Positions 1 to 11,540 of a DNA stretch of 64,000 bases are shown piece by piece (within the stretch, counting starts at the first letter, position 1; each line of letters starts with the position of its first letter). A program made the translations under genes and the position numbers. Source of the stretch: Lanius collurio. Taxonomy: Eukaryota; Chordata; Aves; Passeriformes; Laniidae. The stretch lies in assembly GCA_020086605.1 (NCBI GenBank), contig JACBWW010000016.1:9521219-9585218 (forward strand), given 5' to 3'. The notes under the pieces are model-generated. The model searched no databases, was not told the DNA's origin, and saw only the letters and a list, made by a program, of their open reading frames with translations.

Positions 1-3000
1 AGCATTATTCCTTTTCTCTGTTAATTTTATTATTAGGCTTCCATTGAGTCAAATTCAATGCTTACCAAATCAAATGTTCTCTTATTTGATGTACCACTAG
101 ACTACATTCAGGAGAGCAAATAACTTGGAGTAAATAACATAGCTTTGCATAATGGAGATATGAGGATAAACTGGGGAAAGTGAATTCTAGTTAAAGTTAA
201 ACCTACCAGAAATTTTTTCAACTTCTCCAAAGACGTAGTTAGAGAGTGATGGATAGCAGTGGACCAGATCATGTGTGCAAATGAGAATGAGAGAAGATCA
301 GATTTATCACATTTAAGTACCTGAGGAACAGAAATAAGTAACATTTCTTTCATCAGAACTAAGGCAAAACCAGCAAGGCCCAAAAGGCCTCGTACTCTTC
401 CTGTAATATTTGCAATTAGATAGAATGTTCTTTTACTCAGTGTCCTGCCAACATATTTCCCCACCCTCATTTTTTCTGGAAGAAGTGTATACTACTCTTT
501 TTTCATGTAGTAAGAGCACGCCTATATTTGTCTCTTGGAAACTGTCATTTTACTTGCTCACTTTCATAAAACCAGCTAAGATTTGTGGGATTCATTCCAG
601 TCAATTTTTACTTCAGTCAATTGTTTTCCCTTCATAGTTCTCAGTAATGTTGGTTGAAAGTCCTGTATTAACTCTTGTAAAGCAGTTGTTTCTCAGTACA
701 GACTAGACTCACATTAATATCTTCTAATAGGTTTTTTTACTAGACAAATGCTTTCAAAATATGTGACTCTCTATAAATGTTTTCTTACTTGATAAGAAAT
801 GTTGTCTCTGAAAGGAAATATGTTAGCTGTCAGATTTACAAAGTAAGCATTTCAGCTTGTGGTGGAAGTTTATAGCATAATAAATCATGTGCTTTTCTTT
901 TACCATATCTTGCAAGCACAGTTGGACAAGAGATGATCAGATTTTTCCCTCCCCACAAGTAAAGTTCTTGCAAGGGCAGCTAAAAATGTAGTTGCTTTAC
1001 TAGTATATGTCAAATTTACAGAGCCTCTGTGCTGGCAGAGTCTGATTTAAGTGGTTGTGGTCAGTCTGAGGAACCTGTGATGTGATAAGATAGCGTTTGT
1101 GAGGTCATGTGGTTTGCAAACACCCAATCTAATGTAGCAGCTTTGTCTACACAGGATAGTTAAATATATACTTTATGCTTTAGAAAAGTGAATTGCTTTA
1201 TTCCTTTAACTCAGCTTGTCCTTAAGAGTCAGAGATGTTATACTGGCTTGATAATGCCCAGATTATTCTAAAAGACTGAACTGATTGGAAGACTTAATTA
1301 TACAGTAACTTTCTCCAGTTTAGGTACCCTACCCTTAATAAAGCAGGTAGCTTTAGAAACTATCTCCCTAAGTAAGCAACAGGTAGATGGAAGGTACAAT
1401 GGAATAATCCCTGTATATTTCATGACCATCATTTGTTTACTTCAATTAACTTTGAGTGATCACAGTATAATTAACACAGACATGTTATGCTTCCCTAAAA
1501 TGTCGGTATTGGTTCCATAATGATGGTACTGCGTTCCATGCATTGTCATCTTTGTATCAGATAAGGTTGATTCCTCACCCTTCCCCCCTCATAACACCAT
1601 CCACAAAATATTTTCCATCCCTCGTGAGGCTGAAGGAAACCTCTAAATGTGATCAGGGTAACCAGGACAGTGATGTAGTCTGTCCTTAAATGGAACAGGT
1701 ATGACTTTGTTTACTTGGATGAGGGCAATGATTTTTGGTATGAATCTTAACTGTTACACTGCCACTGATGACAGCTTAGATTCAGTGATAAAATAAGTGA
1801 AGATTGGCAATTGCTGTTTTTATAAACATTTCACCCCCTTTTTTCTTCCTGACTGTATCCTACACATGAAAGCTCCAGATCTGTCTTGCTGAGCAATGTA
1901 ATAGTTCTTGATTGCAACATTAAAGATTAATATAGCTAGCTGTAATTAATTATGCTGTGTCCTCTAAAGTTTGTGTGGATTGCTAAAGCAAGTAAAGTGA
2001 TTATACATAAAGTTATTTCATTACCATGGCAATAATGTTCTTGATTGTCTTGATTGCATGACCTGTCAGCTTTACTGATCAGAGCTATGTCAGGGTCTGT
2101 CATGTTTTTCCACCTATAAATCAAGTTTTGGAGATTGAAAAATGGAGGAATTGAGGCTCTACTGGTTTATCTGAGTGGTTGTTCCTTGCAAAAATTGTGT
2201 GTTAGCACTCGTACACAGGTGCCAACTATGGGAGAAAACAAGCTCAGGAGAAGACTGCTATATATTAGCTCAATAGGTCTCCGTAAGCTTATCTGAATAT
2301 GAGTGGGGTGAACAGTGGAAATGTGGTGGAAACACCTCCTAAAATTCTTTTATGAATTTGAGTGCCAGCCAGCACAGATGAAAGTAGTTTCCACAATCGG
2401 GGTAAAAAAACTTAGTCCATTTAAAAATGCTAAGTTTAAGTCCTGCTTTAAAAGGACAGAGTAAAAGTGTGAAATGCTCATTTCCTGTAACTGTTGCCTG
2501 TGATGGGTACATTTTCAGTCTTTATCAGCCAGTACATTCTAGTTAATGCTTGAGGTTTCAGTAACCGTTTGTATTTATAGATGCATGCGGTAGGGAGAAG
2601 GAGTATTGAGATGTAGGTATTTTCTTGAATATAATAATTGCAGTACATTAAGTGTGATTATACTGCTGATTTAAAATATTTTTGTTGCCATGTCCTCACT
2701 CCAAATAAACACTTCCATTAGAGCTTCTTGTAGAAAGTTTCTGGGAACTTTTTATAAATTACTAGCTAGTATATAGAAGGAAAAGTCCTAGGCCTGTCAT
2801 CTTGGAACTTTCTTTGGAATTGCACACAGTGTCACTACAACGAACCTGTCAGATCTTAGAAAAATTCCATCAAGAAATAAAATCTGACATGGTTATCAAA
2901 TACTGACTTCTTTTTCAAAATAGCATAACATTTGGGTATTCCTCAGCGCTGTTGCTACTTCAATTACGTATTTGATACCTAACTTCAAAGTTTAACTTGA

Positions 3001-4131
3001 TTACACTGCACTAGATCAAAACCAGATACTTTAACCATATAGTGCAGTGATCAAAAAGTCATGACCTCCCATTGATCGCTTTATTGGTTTCCTGTTCTGA
3101 TTCACTGGAAACCTTCTGGTCTGAATGCTTGTTGCTGGTTTTAATCTTTGTCACGTTTACAATACAGCAGACTTGTGTATGGTAAAACTGATATACAACA
3201 TACATTTAATTTAACATTATATTTTGTTTTAGCTCAAGTGCTTTCAAAATGATAATAAAACTTTTTATAAAAACTTAAGTCAAGAAATTTAAGAGTACAT
3301 TCAGAGCAATATGAAATAAACAGGTGGACAACTCGAGATGAGCTTTCTTTTAATGCATTAAAATAGTTCCATAGTTTTTATTTAAGCTTCCTGACAGCTA
3401 TAGGGATCTTGTAACACATTTTGTATTACTCTTAGACTGATTATGACTTACGGAAGCTGGCAATTTAAAACAGAGGCTAAATATTTAAATGCTGTTAGAA
3501 AAACCCAAAGCCTGAAATTACTCATTCTTGGAAATTCTCTGCTGCACTTTTTCTTTTCATTTACAGCACACTGGAGGGGTTTGAACTCTGTTTAGTGGTA
3601 TAGTCAGCAAAGTTCATTTGAGATAAATATTTCAGTTTGTATAGCAATACAGTTACTCTTGGTCATCCTTTTAAAAGTATGAGCCTCAAAAACAAAGGTA
3701 ATAGTCTCCTTAAAGAGGAGACTTTAGTAATTAACTGCATACCTAGTCTTGGTTTCTAAAGACCTAATGATGAGTGGGGTAGATTCAATTAATATTGTGG
3801 TACCTCATGACTGTTGCTTTTAAGCCTACTACAGATGGAAAAAAAAAGCCAGTCCAGAGACTCTTGGCGTTTTTTAACTTTGAAGAACAGCAGCCATACT
3901 GGTATAGCCAGAAAAAGAAGCCTAGGCCTGTTCAGGTATTTAATATTGCCATTCACTGCTGTTCTGGCTTGGGCCCACAGTAGGATTATACAGCCTGGAG
4001 TTTACTACTTGCTCTGATTTCTGATTTGCTTCTGCTGCCAGTTTCAAGTTTTTTTTGCTGCAATTGCTCAAAGAAGTGGAGAAATGACACTGCAGCTATA
4101 TTAGATTGAATCCATTTATAAACTCAAAAAA

Positions 4132-4690
4132 ATCACAGAGTTACAAAATTAACTAGGTTGAAAAAGACCTTTGAAATCATTGAGTCCAACCTATGACCTA
4201 ACACCACCTTATCAACTAGACCATGCCACATCCAGTCTTAAACACCTCCAGGGACAGTGACTCCACTACCTCCCTGGGCAACCCATTCCAATGCCCAATC
4301 ACTCTTTCTGTGAAGAATTTTTCCCTAATGTCCAGCCTAAACTTCCTGGCACAGCTTAAGACTCTGTCCTCTTCTCCTGTTGCTGGGAGAAGACCCCTCC
4401 ACCTTGCTATAACCTCCTTTCAGGGAGTTGTAGAGAGTGATAAGCTCTCCCCTGAGCCTCCTCTTATCCAGGCTTAACAACTCCAGTGCTCGTAGCTGCT
4501 CCTCATAGGGCTTGTGTTCTAGACATTTCACCGGCCTTGTTGCCCTTCTCTGGATGTGACTGAGCATCTCAACATCCCTCCTAAATTGAGGGGCCCAGGA
4601 CTGAAAACAGCACTAGAAGTGCAGCCTAACCAGTGCTGCGTACAGGGGAAGAATGGCTTCTCATTGTAGTACCTGCTGGATGTAATAGTC
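4132..4690 (-). mobile_element. CR1 LINE fragment, 3' end
   Basis: Read on the + strand, this begins with a 'cacagagttacaaaat' type start, then 'gttgaaaaagacctttgaaatcattgagtccaacc'-like text. It continues through the characteristic block about the first five words of which resemble 'acctccagggacagtgactcc' and 'ctgggcaacccattccaatg'. This is the reverse complement of the CR1 non-LTR retrotransposon 3' end, so the element points to the - strand with its 3' end at about 4132. It has many substitutions and is 5'-truncated, as most CR1 copies are. The right-hand boundary is approximate. CR1 is typical of birds and other reptiles. Confidence 0.85.
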
Positions 4691-7600
4691 ATCTGGACTG
4701 ATATTTGTGTCTGTAATGGCAACATATTTCTCACTAATTCCATTGGAGATGCTCCAATTACTTGATTTGCTGTGATAAGCATTCTTCCAAAAGAAGTTAG
4801 TGGGAGTGTTTTTAAAGAAGCAATAGTATACTGCTGTATGCCTTAAACTGGAGTCATCTCATTACAATTGGAGAGTCATCACTAAGTAGCAGTCAGCTGT
4901 AAAGTATGATAAGGGATCCCATTAGCTGCTGTGGACAGTCTCAGAAATTTTTAAGAACTCCAATTAATTTGCTTTTATTCGTGTTAAATGTGATTATAAT
5001 TTAATAGATCATAACTGATTTTTTTATTGGCTTCTAATTAGATTTTGACTCCTAAATCTCTATTTTCATGATGCCAAGTTGACAATGTTTTTCTGAATTA
5101 TAGGAGAGGCATTTGAAAATCCTTATGACTTGTTTCTTCAGCTAAATGTGATCAGATTAGATCATATTTTCAGCAACATTCTAGTTTTCTTTTGAATCAT
5201 GTTCAGAAGGGAGGAAATCTTACGAATAGTTTCAACTGTTACTAAGGTTGGAACAAATAAAGAGGCAATTCTGATTTTTGGATTCCTATAACTAAAAGCA
5301 CTGAGAATTCAGGATCTTTATTTTTTAAGTAAACATTTAAAATGACTTACTGCCTTCTGCCAAAACCAACTTTATTCACCCAAGGCAGTGGTCATATTTT
5401 GACATCACTTGTGTATTGCTTGGTTATCTCACTGTGACTAGGTTTAATATTTATTGTCAAGCTTTGCTAAAACCTGTCTTTACTACTTTGGAATTGAGTA
5501 AATTTCAAGAATTAGTTACTGAAGCTTTTTAAAGGGAGCAGACAGTAGCATTTTAGTTCAACTTTTCACCACTGAACTACTAGCTTAAAACCTCACAGAT
5601 TACAACATAAACATGTCTCCGAGAGCTTATGTGAAACTCTTTCATAAAGTCCCACTTCAAAGTTTGACACCTGTTCCCAAGTCAAAAAACCAAAATGACT
5701 TAGAAATATAACTTGCTGGCAACTGACTGTCACCCTTCAAACTTGATTCTATGATTTAATATAGAATGCCTTTTGAATTGTTTAAAACTTCTAAATTTCT
5801 CTTTACTGTTTCTCCTTCACGCCTGGCTTGATGAGGCAGTCAGCATCAGGTAAGAAAGTTTATTCTAAGGTTCAAGGATCTGATTGTTCACCTTTTTTCA
5901 GCTCTTCTGTATTTGTGGAAGTACACTGTTACCTGTTAAGAGTATGTACAGTCAAAGTATTTTCATATGTTGACCAGTAGACATACGGTCTGTCTTTAAA
6001 ATGCTGCTAAATTCTTTAGACACAAGAAGGTATATAAATGCACACATGATTATGGTTTTATTCTTGATTCAGCTGGCTTTTGAAGGGATAATGATATATT
6101 TTGATCATATAATGTTCTTAACCCTTTGAAATGTCCTAAAGACCCTGTGAATGTGCAGTCATTTAGATAATATGACTTTTATTTGAGAATTAAAAGCCAA
6201 ACACATAGGGTTTACCAGACCCAGGTTTTTTTATTGGGTTTTTTTGAGTTTTGGTTTGTTTGTTTTTGTATATTTTTTAAAATTTTTTGGTAGATGTGAT
6301 CAGATTTGAGATTCTTGCAAAACTGAAGCAGTAAGAAACAGGTTCATTTAAATGTCACTTGTTGGAGTGACAGAGATCTAGTTCCCTTCACATGAAGGAA
6401 GGCCAGACCCAAAACTGAAAGCCTTTAACAAATATTGACTCTTTGTACAAAAGAGAACAGAAAGTAAGAGACACTGGGGTGCAAGTCCCTACTTTGCTCA
6501 ACATGGCTGTAGTTCCTTCAGGGATAAGGATAAAGTAGAACTCGGGGTGTGGGGGGGTATGTTTGGGTTGGGTCCACACATCCTGCATTCCAACCCTTAA
6601 TTGGATTTCCTATTCTCTCAGTATGCTTGGCTAGATGATTGGCAAGATCTTAGCTTAATGCATTAGTTCCTACCTTAAGCTCTTTTTCCATATTCAAATG
6701 AAACACAGCAAGAATCTCAAGTCTGTCTTAAAAAGCTGATAAATTAACTTCAATGTGATTAAGGTGATTATTCATCTATTGCCAAGTCTTAGCCATACCT
6801 ACATAATGGCAAACATAGAATTGGTAGTTACAACTCAGGAAAGATGTTTTCAAGTTGGTAGTGAGTTCTCTGACATCACTGGCTTAGCATGCAGCACCAG
6901 CCAAATCAGACAAGGCTATGCTAGGCATCAATAGGAAGTATATTAAAAACCAAATAAAGGGAGTTGTATTGCCACTTGGTATCTAGATGGATGTAGAGAG
7001 TTTAAAGAAAGTCTGTAGGGAAGTTAAAGGGCAACTGAAATTATAGTTGTCTTGACCACTGCCTGTTTTTGAGGGGCTAAAACGAATTGGAACTCATCTG
7101 CTCTAGAGAGAAAGCTGTAGAAGATGTCATATAAGTTTGAGAATAATGATCACAGAACTGCTTTTCACCACTTGTTCCTGTATTATTAGAATTTTGGGGC
7201 AGTTACTAAAACAAGTAAATTAGTTTAAAACAAATAAAGGAATTTCTGGGATTTATTGCCATAGGAAGATATGGAGATAGGCAGGAAATAATATAAATGC
7301 ATGTTGAAGCAGCTAGAAAAAGATTTCATTCTTGCTACAACAGTTTCTGGACAAGTTAATGGAGGCTTGGTAACATGAAAGTCCTGTTGTCACTGTTGGA
7401 GATACCATATTAGGCTGATAGACTGTTGCCTTGAGCCAATAGGACAGTAAGTTTCTGCCTTGAAAAAAGATACTGCTTTTTTTTTAGAAGTGTAGAGCCT
7501 CACTTGCTAAACTGTAAAGTTATGTGAGAGTACAAAATTTCATTTTAGGAAACCTCCATTTTAGAGCTTTATGGTGGCATTGGCCACTGGTATTTAATTG

Positions 7601-7759
7601 CATTGACATGCAGGCTGTCTGCAAGTTGTTTCAAATGCTTTGAAAAGCCTTACAAAGCCTTCTTGTTGCAATAAAAATTGCAAGTAATTGAGCTCCTTCA
7701 GAAATGCTCCTAAACAAATATTAGGTTGAAGGGCCCCTGAACTATCCTCAACTATGAAA

Positions 7760-7925
7760 GTACAGTTGCCCTTGTCAGTGCAGCCTAGTATGCTGTTAGC
7801 CTTCATCACTGCCCAGGGACAGTGTGGATTCAAGCTTAGCCTCCCCTGTGTCAGGACCCCATTGTCCTCTTCAGCAATGTTGCTCTCCAGCCCGTTGATC
7901 CCCCATAATACAAACAAGGTCTGTG
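7760..7925 (-). mobile_element. Degraded CR1 LINE fragment
   Basis: The stretch resembles the reverse complement of an internal CR1 segment: a 'gcagcctagtatgctgttagcc' type block, then wording like 'ctcttcagcaatgttgctctccagcccgttgatcccc'. It is strongly diverged. Its place in the CR1 consensus lies just upstream of the part present at 4132-4690, and the orientation is the same. Boundaries are approximate and the identification rests on remembered CR1 structure, not on an alignment. Confidence 0.55.
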
Positions 7926-10260
7926 CTGTAGCGTTCTGGCTGAGATGGCCATTTCTGAAGCAGACAAAAGTTATGGAGCTCTAGGACCATTGGTAGATGT
8001 GTAGTGTGTATTCTCTGCAGTATGTTCATTTTTCTTCACAGCAGTCTGTTTCCCCTTGGATGTGAGGAGTACTTAAGAAAAAAAGGCAGGCAAGTGTAAA
8101 GCTGCAGATGAAAAAGATTTCTGGAAGGTCACAGATTTGTTATTCTAATGAAAGGATGCACCAAGATAACTGTTTTCTGAGACTCCCTTTAGGAACTGGC
8201 AAAGGCTGTGTCTATTTATGATCTTTTTTCACCAACAGCATTTTCCACAGACTCCCATTTGGAAAGGTTACTGCCTAAAACCGTGAAACCATGATTTTGT
8301 CATGTTTCCTAAATAAGTTCATCTAAAAGGTATCATGTTTAAGTCTTCAGGAAAACAGCTGAGGTCATTGGCTTGGCTTTCTGAGTGTTCAAAACAACTA
8401 ACATTGAGTATCAGCTTTATAATTTCAGGTTAACCAATGTCTTAATTGTACAGACCTAAAAGCATATAATTTCTTATTCTAATATGAAGTTTCTAGTCAC
8501 TTGTACAGCATTTCTTTTTTTTTCCTGTGGTGAGGGTGGAGAGAAATTGTTGGGTTTCTGTGTTTTATTTTCTTAGTGACTAAAATTGATAGCTGTTTTG
8601 GAAAATTCATGTGACAGCTAATCTGATCATATTGCAGGATATTTTCAGGAATAATATTTCTAAATAACACAAGAATGTCTGTACCAGGCTTTCTGCATCT
8701 TGGTAGACAAGCTAGTAAAATTATCTATTCCAGATACATTTATATTTGGTATAAACTGATTTTGCTTGCATCATGAGTTATGCTGTGCAAGTGTGGAGCT
8801 CTATTTTGTTTGCCTTTATACAAAGTCCTCATAAACAACTGCAGTCTATGTGTATGTAAAGAAAATGCAAAAAACTAGTATGCATGGTAACAACCAAGGT
8901 TTTGATCTACATCATGTACCCATATTCCTAACAGGGATTTTTTGATATAACATCAAAAGCTGGAGTTTTTACATGCTAACATGCAATTTAATGGCTTCTA
9001 GCATGATTATGACTCTTGTAATCTTTTTTCAACTCCTTTTTTATTCTCATCTTCTGCACAAGCCCATGGTAAGTACAGAGATTCCTTCTTCCCCAAATGG
9101 ACAGGTAAAAATCTCCTATTGGTGTCAATACCAAGGACATACATGCACTTCTTATTTATCAAAGTGAATATTGCTTCAGATTTCTGAAACATCAAACAGA
9201 TTTCTGTAAAGAAACTCTTCAGTATTTTATTCTTTCTATTCTCCAGGTTTCTTACTGTAAAAAGTCACTTCCAAAGTAGCACTTGGTGCATCTTCCTTTT
9301 TAAGCTTTCAGAGTGACATTTGGAAGAGTCTATAATCCATTTTTAATGTTTATCTGCATCCTCAGGATTTTTTATCTTAATACTCGTAGACTGTCAAACT
9401 GACCCTGAGGTATTTGCTACTAAAAGCTAACAAAAATAAAATTGTAGATCAAACAAACCAAAACACCACAAAAACAACCAACCTCCAGAATGTCTTCCAT
9501 GAGTTGCAGTTATTTTTCATTAAGTTAACAGGGGACTTGCCAGACTTTAGTGCTTTGGAGTTTAGTTTTGAATAGCTTGAATGCATGGTTAAAATTGTGC
9601 ATCATATTGAATTACAGTGTTATCTGTCCATGGTCTGACAATCATTTTTGTCTTGTTTATGTTCTCTTAAAATTGCAGCTACAATCAGTTTATGCTATAC
9701 AGAGACATTTCTCTCATATGACTTGACCTGAAATCTCATTGGATCTGAAATGGATAATTAAGACACTTAATGTTACAATGTAGACTGAACTAAACATATT
9801 CCCTGGGATTTTTTCTGTGAGAAGCTGCAATATTCACTTGGGACCCTGTTCTTTGAAGGGGGGGCTTTTTCAAGTAAGAAATCAGGCAAGATGAGAAAGA
9901 ATGGAGCTGTAAAACTAAAATGTTAAGGTCAAAAGAAATTTGCTGCTGTTTGTTTGCTGTTGAAACAAATAGGCCACTCTAGAAAATAGAAACTATCTTG
10001 TCAGGATATTAAAGATGCAGTAAAAGAGGAATCTCTCATTATTGATTCTAGGTATCTTGATTATTAAGCCTTAAAACTGTAATACTTGAAGTGATCATCA
10101 AATGTGCTACTTTCAGATCTTTCATTTTATTCAGTAAGAGTTCAATGAGGCATTTCTTGAAAATGCACTTGGGTTTTTTGGTTGGTTTTTGTTGTTTGGT
10201 GGTTTTTATTGCTGGAATCTTGAGCTCTGATTAATTGTCAACTTCCACTTTTTCTAACAG

Positions 10261-10566
10261 ATCAAATGTCTAAAAGGCCAGAGAAACTTCTCAGACCAAC
10301 CCACTTTTGATGGGATTCACATTGTCAACCATTTCACAGGAGATGATGAATCATTTCATTCTTCTGATGAAGATTTTATAACTAACTCCATACAGGAGAG
10401 TGGGGTGAACTTTCATCTACCCAGGAGGACTGGTCAAATGTCTTTGGATCACACACTTGTAGACAGCAGTGACAGTGATACTGAAGAAAGTGCCCTGCAG
10501 ACTGGAAATTCAGACAAGATGGTTTCTAAGCAGAGAAGAATGGAATCTTACTCTACTACTGTGTGA
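10261..10566 (+). CDS. EVI5: EVI5, last coding exon (C-terminus)
   Basis: The exon follows the acceptor tttctaacag and is open in phase 0 for 101 codons to TGA at 10564-10566. The encoded C-terminus contains GIHIVNHFTGDDESFHSSDEDF and ends in ESYSTTV; both agree closely with the C-terminal tail of vertebrate EVI5. EVI5 is a TBC-domain Rab GTPase-activating-type protein with a long coiled coil. It works in endosomal recycling and centrosome/cytokinesis control and is known to stabilise the APC/C inhibitor EMI1. Only the acidic, serine-rich tail is present here: the TBC domain and coiled coil lie upstream of the window. The final STTV fits a class I PDZ ligand. The gene sits head-to-tail upstream of GFI1, as in mammals. 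EVI5L is less likely because of tail identity and synteny. Confidence 0.95.
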   Translation: MKCLKGQRNFSDQPTFDGIHIVNHFTGDDESFHSSDEDFITNSIQESGVNFHLPRRTGQMSLDHTLVDSSDSDTEESALQTGNSDKMVSKQRRMESYSTTV

Positions 10567-11540
10567 TTTTCACTGTGACTAGCACTGAAGACTTCCATAT
10601 TTCTTTAAGGCTGAAATTGTGGGGTAACTGAAGCCATCCAGCAGTTGGTTTAGGTAACTATTGGATTTGGTCTGGCCTGTGATAAATATACATGTACTGT
10701 CTATCTGCCTTCTCTCTTTGCCAAATCTTGCTGATGACATACTATTGCCATAAAACAGGCTGGGAAGAAGTTGATGGATGACAGTTTTGACAGTATTACG
10801 GAATGTTCTTTGGTTTAGAAACTACAAATATGTTATTTCTTTAATGTGTAAGAAGCATTTTTGCTGTTCACAAACACAGGAATTATTTTCCTCAAAAGAA
10901 ATTGCTTTTGTGCAATATTTTATGCTCTGAACAAATGTGTATGTTTTACATTGTTATCCTTTTGTGATCAAGATGGACACTAGTAAACCATCTGATCATG
11001 ACACATATATATATATATAATTATCTTAAGCTTCTCAATTCATTTTGGTTTTTTACTAAAGTTATTGGATGCCCACAGAAGGCTTGAAAGACAAGCCTTT
11101 ATCTGTACTACTTCATATATGCAAATAATGGTCACTAATGTCATAAAGGTGTTTTTCACCATTTTCACTTAAATCTGTGTGTATCTGCTTTTGATGTTGC
11201 TAAATAATAACTGGTCTGAATATGTTAATTACAATAATGTTTATTTTGTACATATTTATGTATCTACACCAAGCTGAAAATGTACATTACTCCATTTTAT
11301 ATGAGGAATGTAAATGTTGCAATATTACTGTCTCTGGTATTCTAATAGGAAAATGAATTCTGTATATACACACTAAAAGTGAATTATTACTAAATAAAGG
11401 CAAAACACTAACTTTGCATTAAGTTTCAGGCTAGCTACACTAACAGGCTCATGTCAGAAATGCTTGTTCAAAACACTATTGACTGAAATCTTTTACCTTC
11501 ATGTATATGTAATGAAAATAAATTTTTCATGATTTAACAA
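10567..11540 (+). other. EVI5: EVI5 3' UTR with polyadenylation signals
   Basis: AT-rich sequence after the EVI5 stop. AATAAA hexamers lie at 11393-11398 and 11517-11522, either of which could end the message. A short (AT)n run sits at about 11004-11019. Two TGTANATA Pumilio-type motifs are visible at 11247-11254 and 11361-11368. The exact cleavage site is not determinable here. Confidence 0.7.

Larger units (their letters stand above)
1..10260 (+). other. EVI5: Terminal intron region of EVI5 (3' part)
   Basis: This AT-rich stretch ends in a pyrimidine-rich tract and CAG acceptor at 10260, directly before the last EVI5 exon. I searched for the expected preceding EVI5 coiled-coil exon by its protein pattern and found no match, so most or all of this region is probably one long intron. 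Apart from two CR1 remnants I see no gene in it. A good donor-like site near 5860 has no credible exon attached. Small or diverged exons could have been missed. Confidence 0.6.

Noticed and set aside
4223..4782. Open frames at 4.2-4.8 kb on both strands
   Set aside because: They lie in the non-coding 3' part of a CR1 element.
5800..5860. Possible EVI5 exon before a good donor (cag|gtaaga) near 5860
   Set aside because: No acceptor or EVI5-like peptide upstream of the donor.
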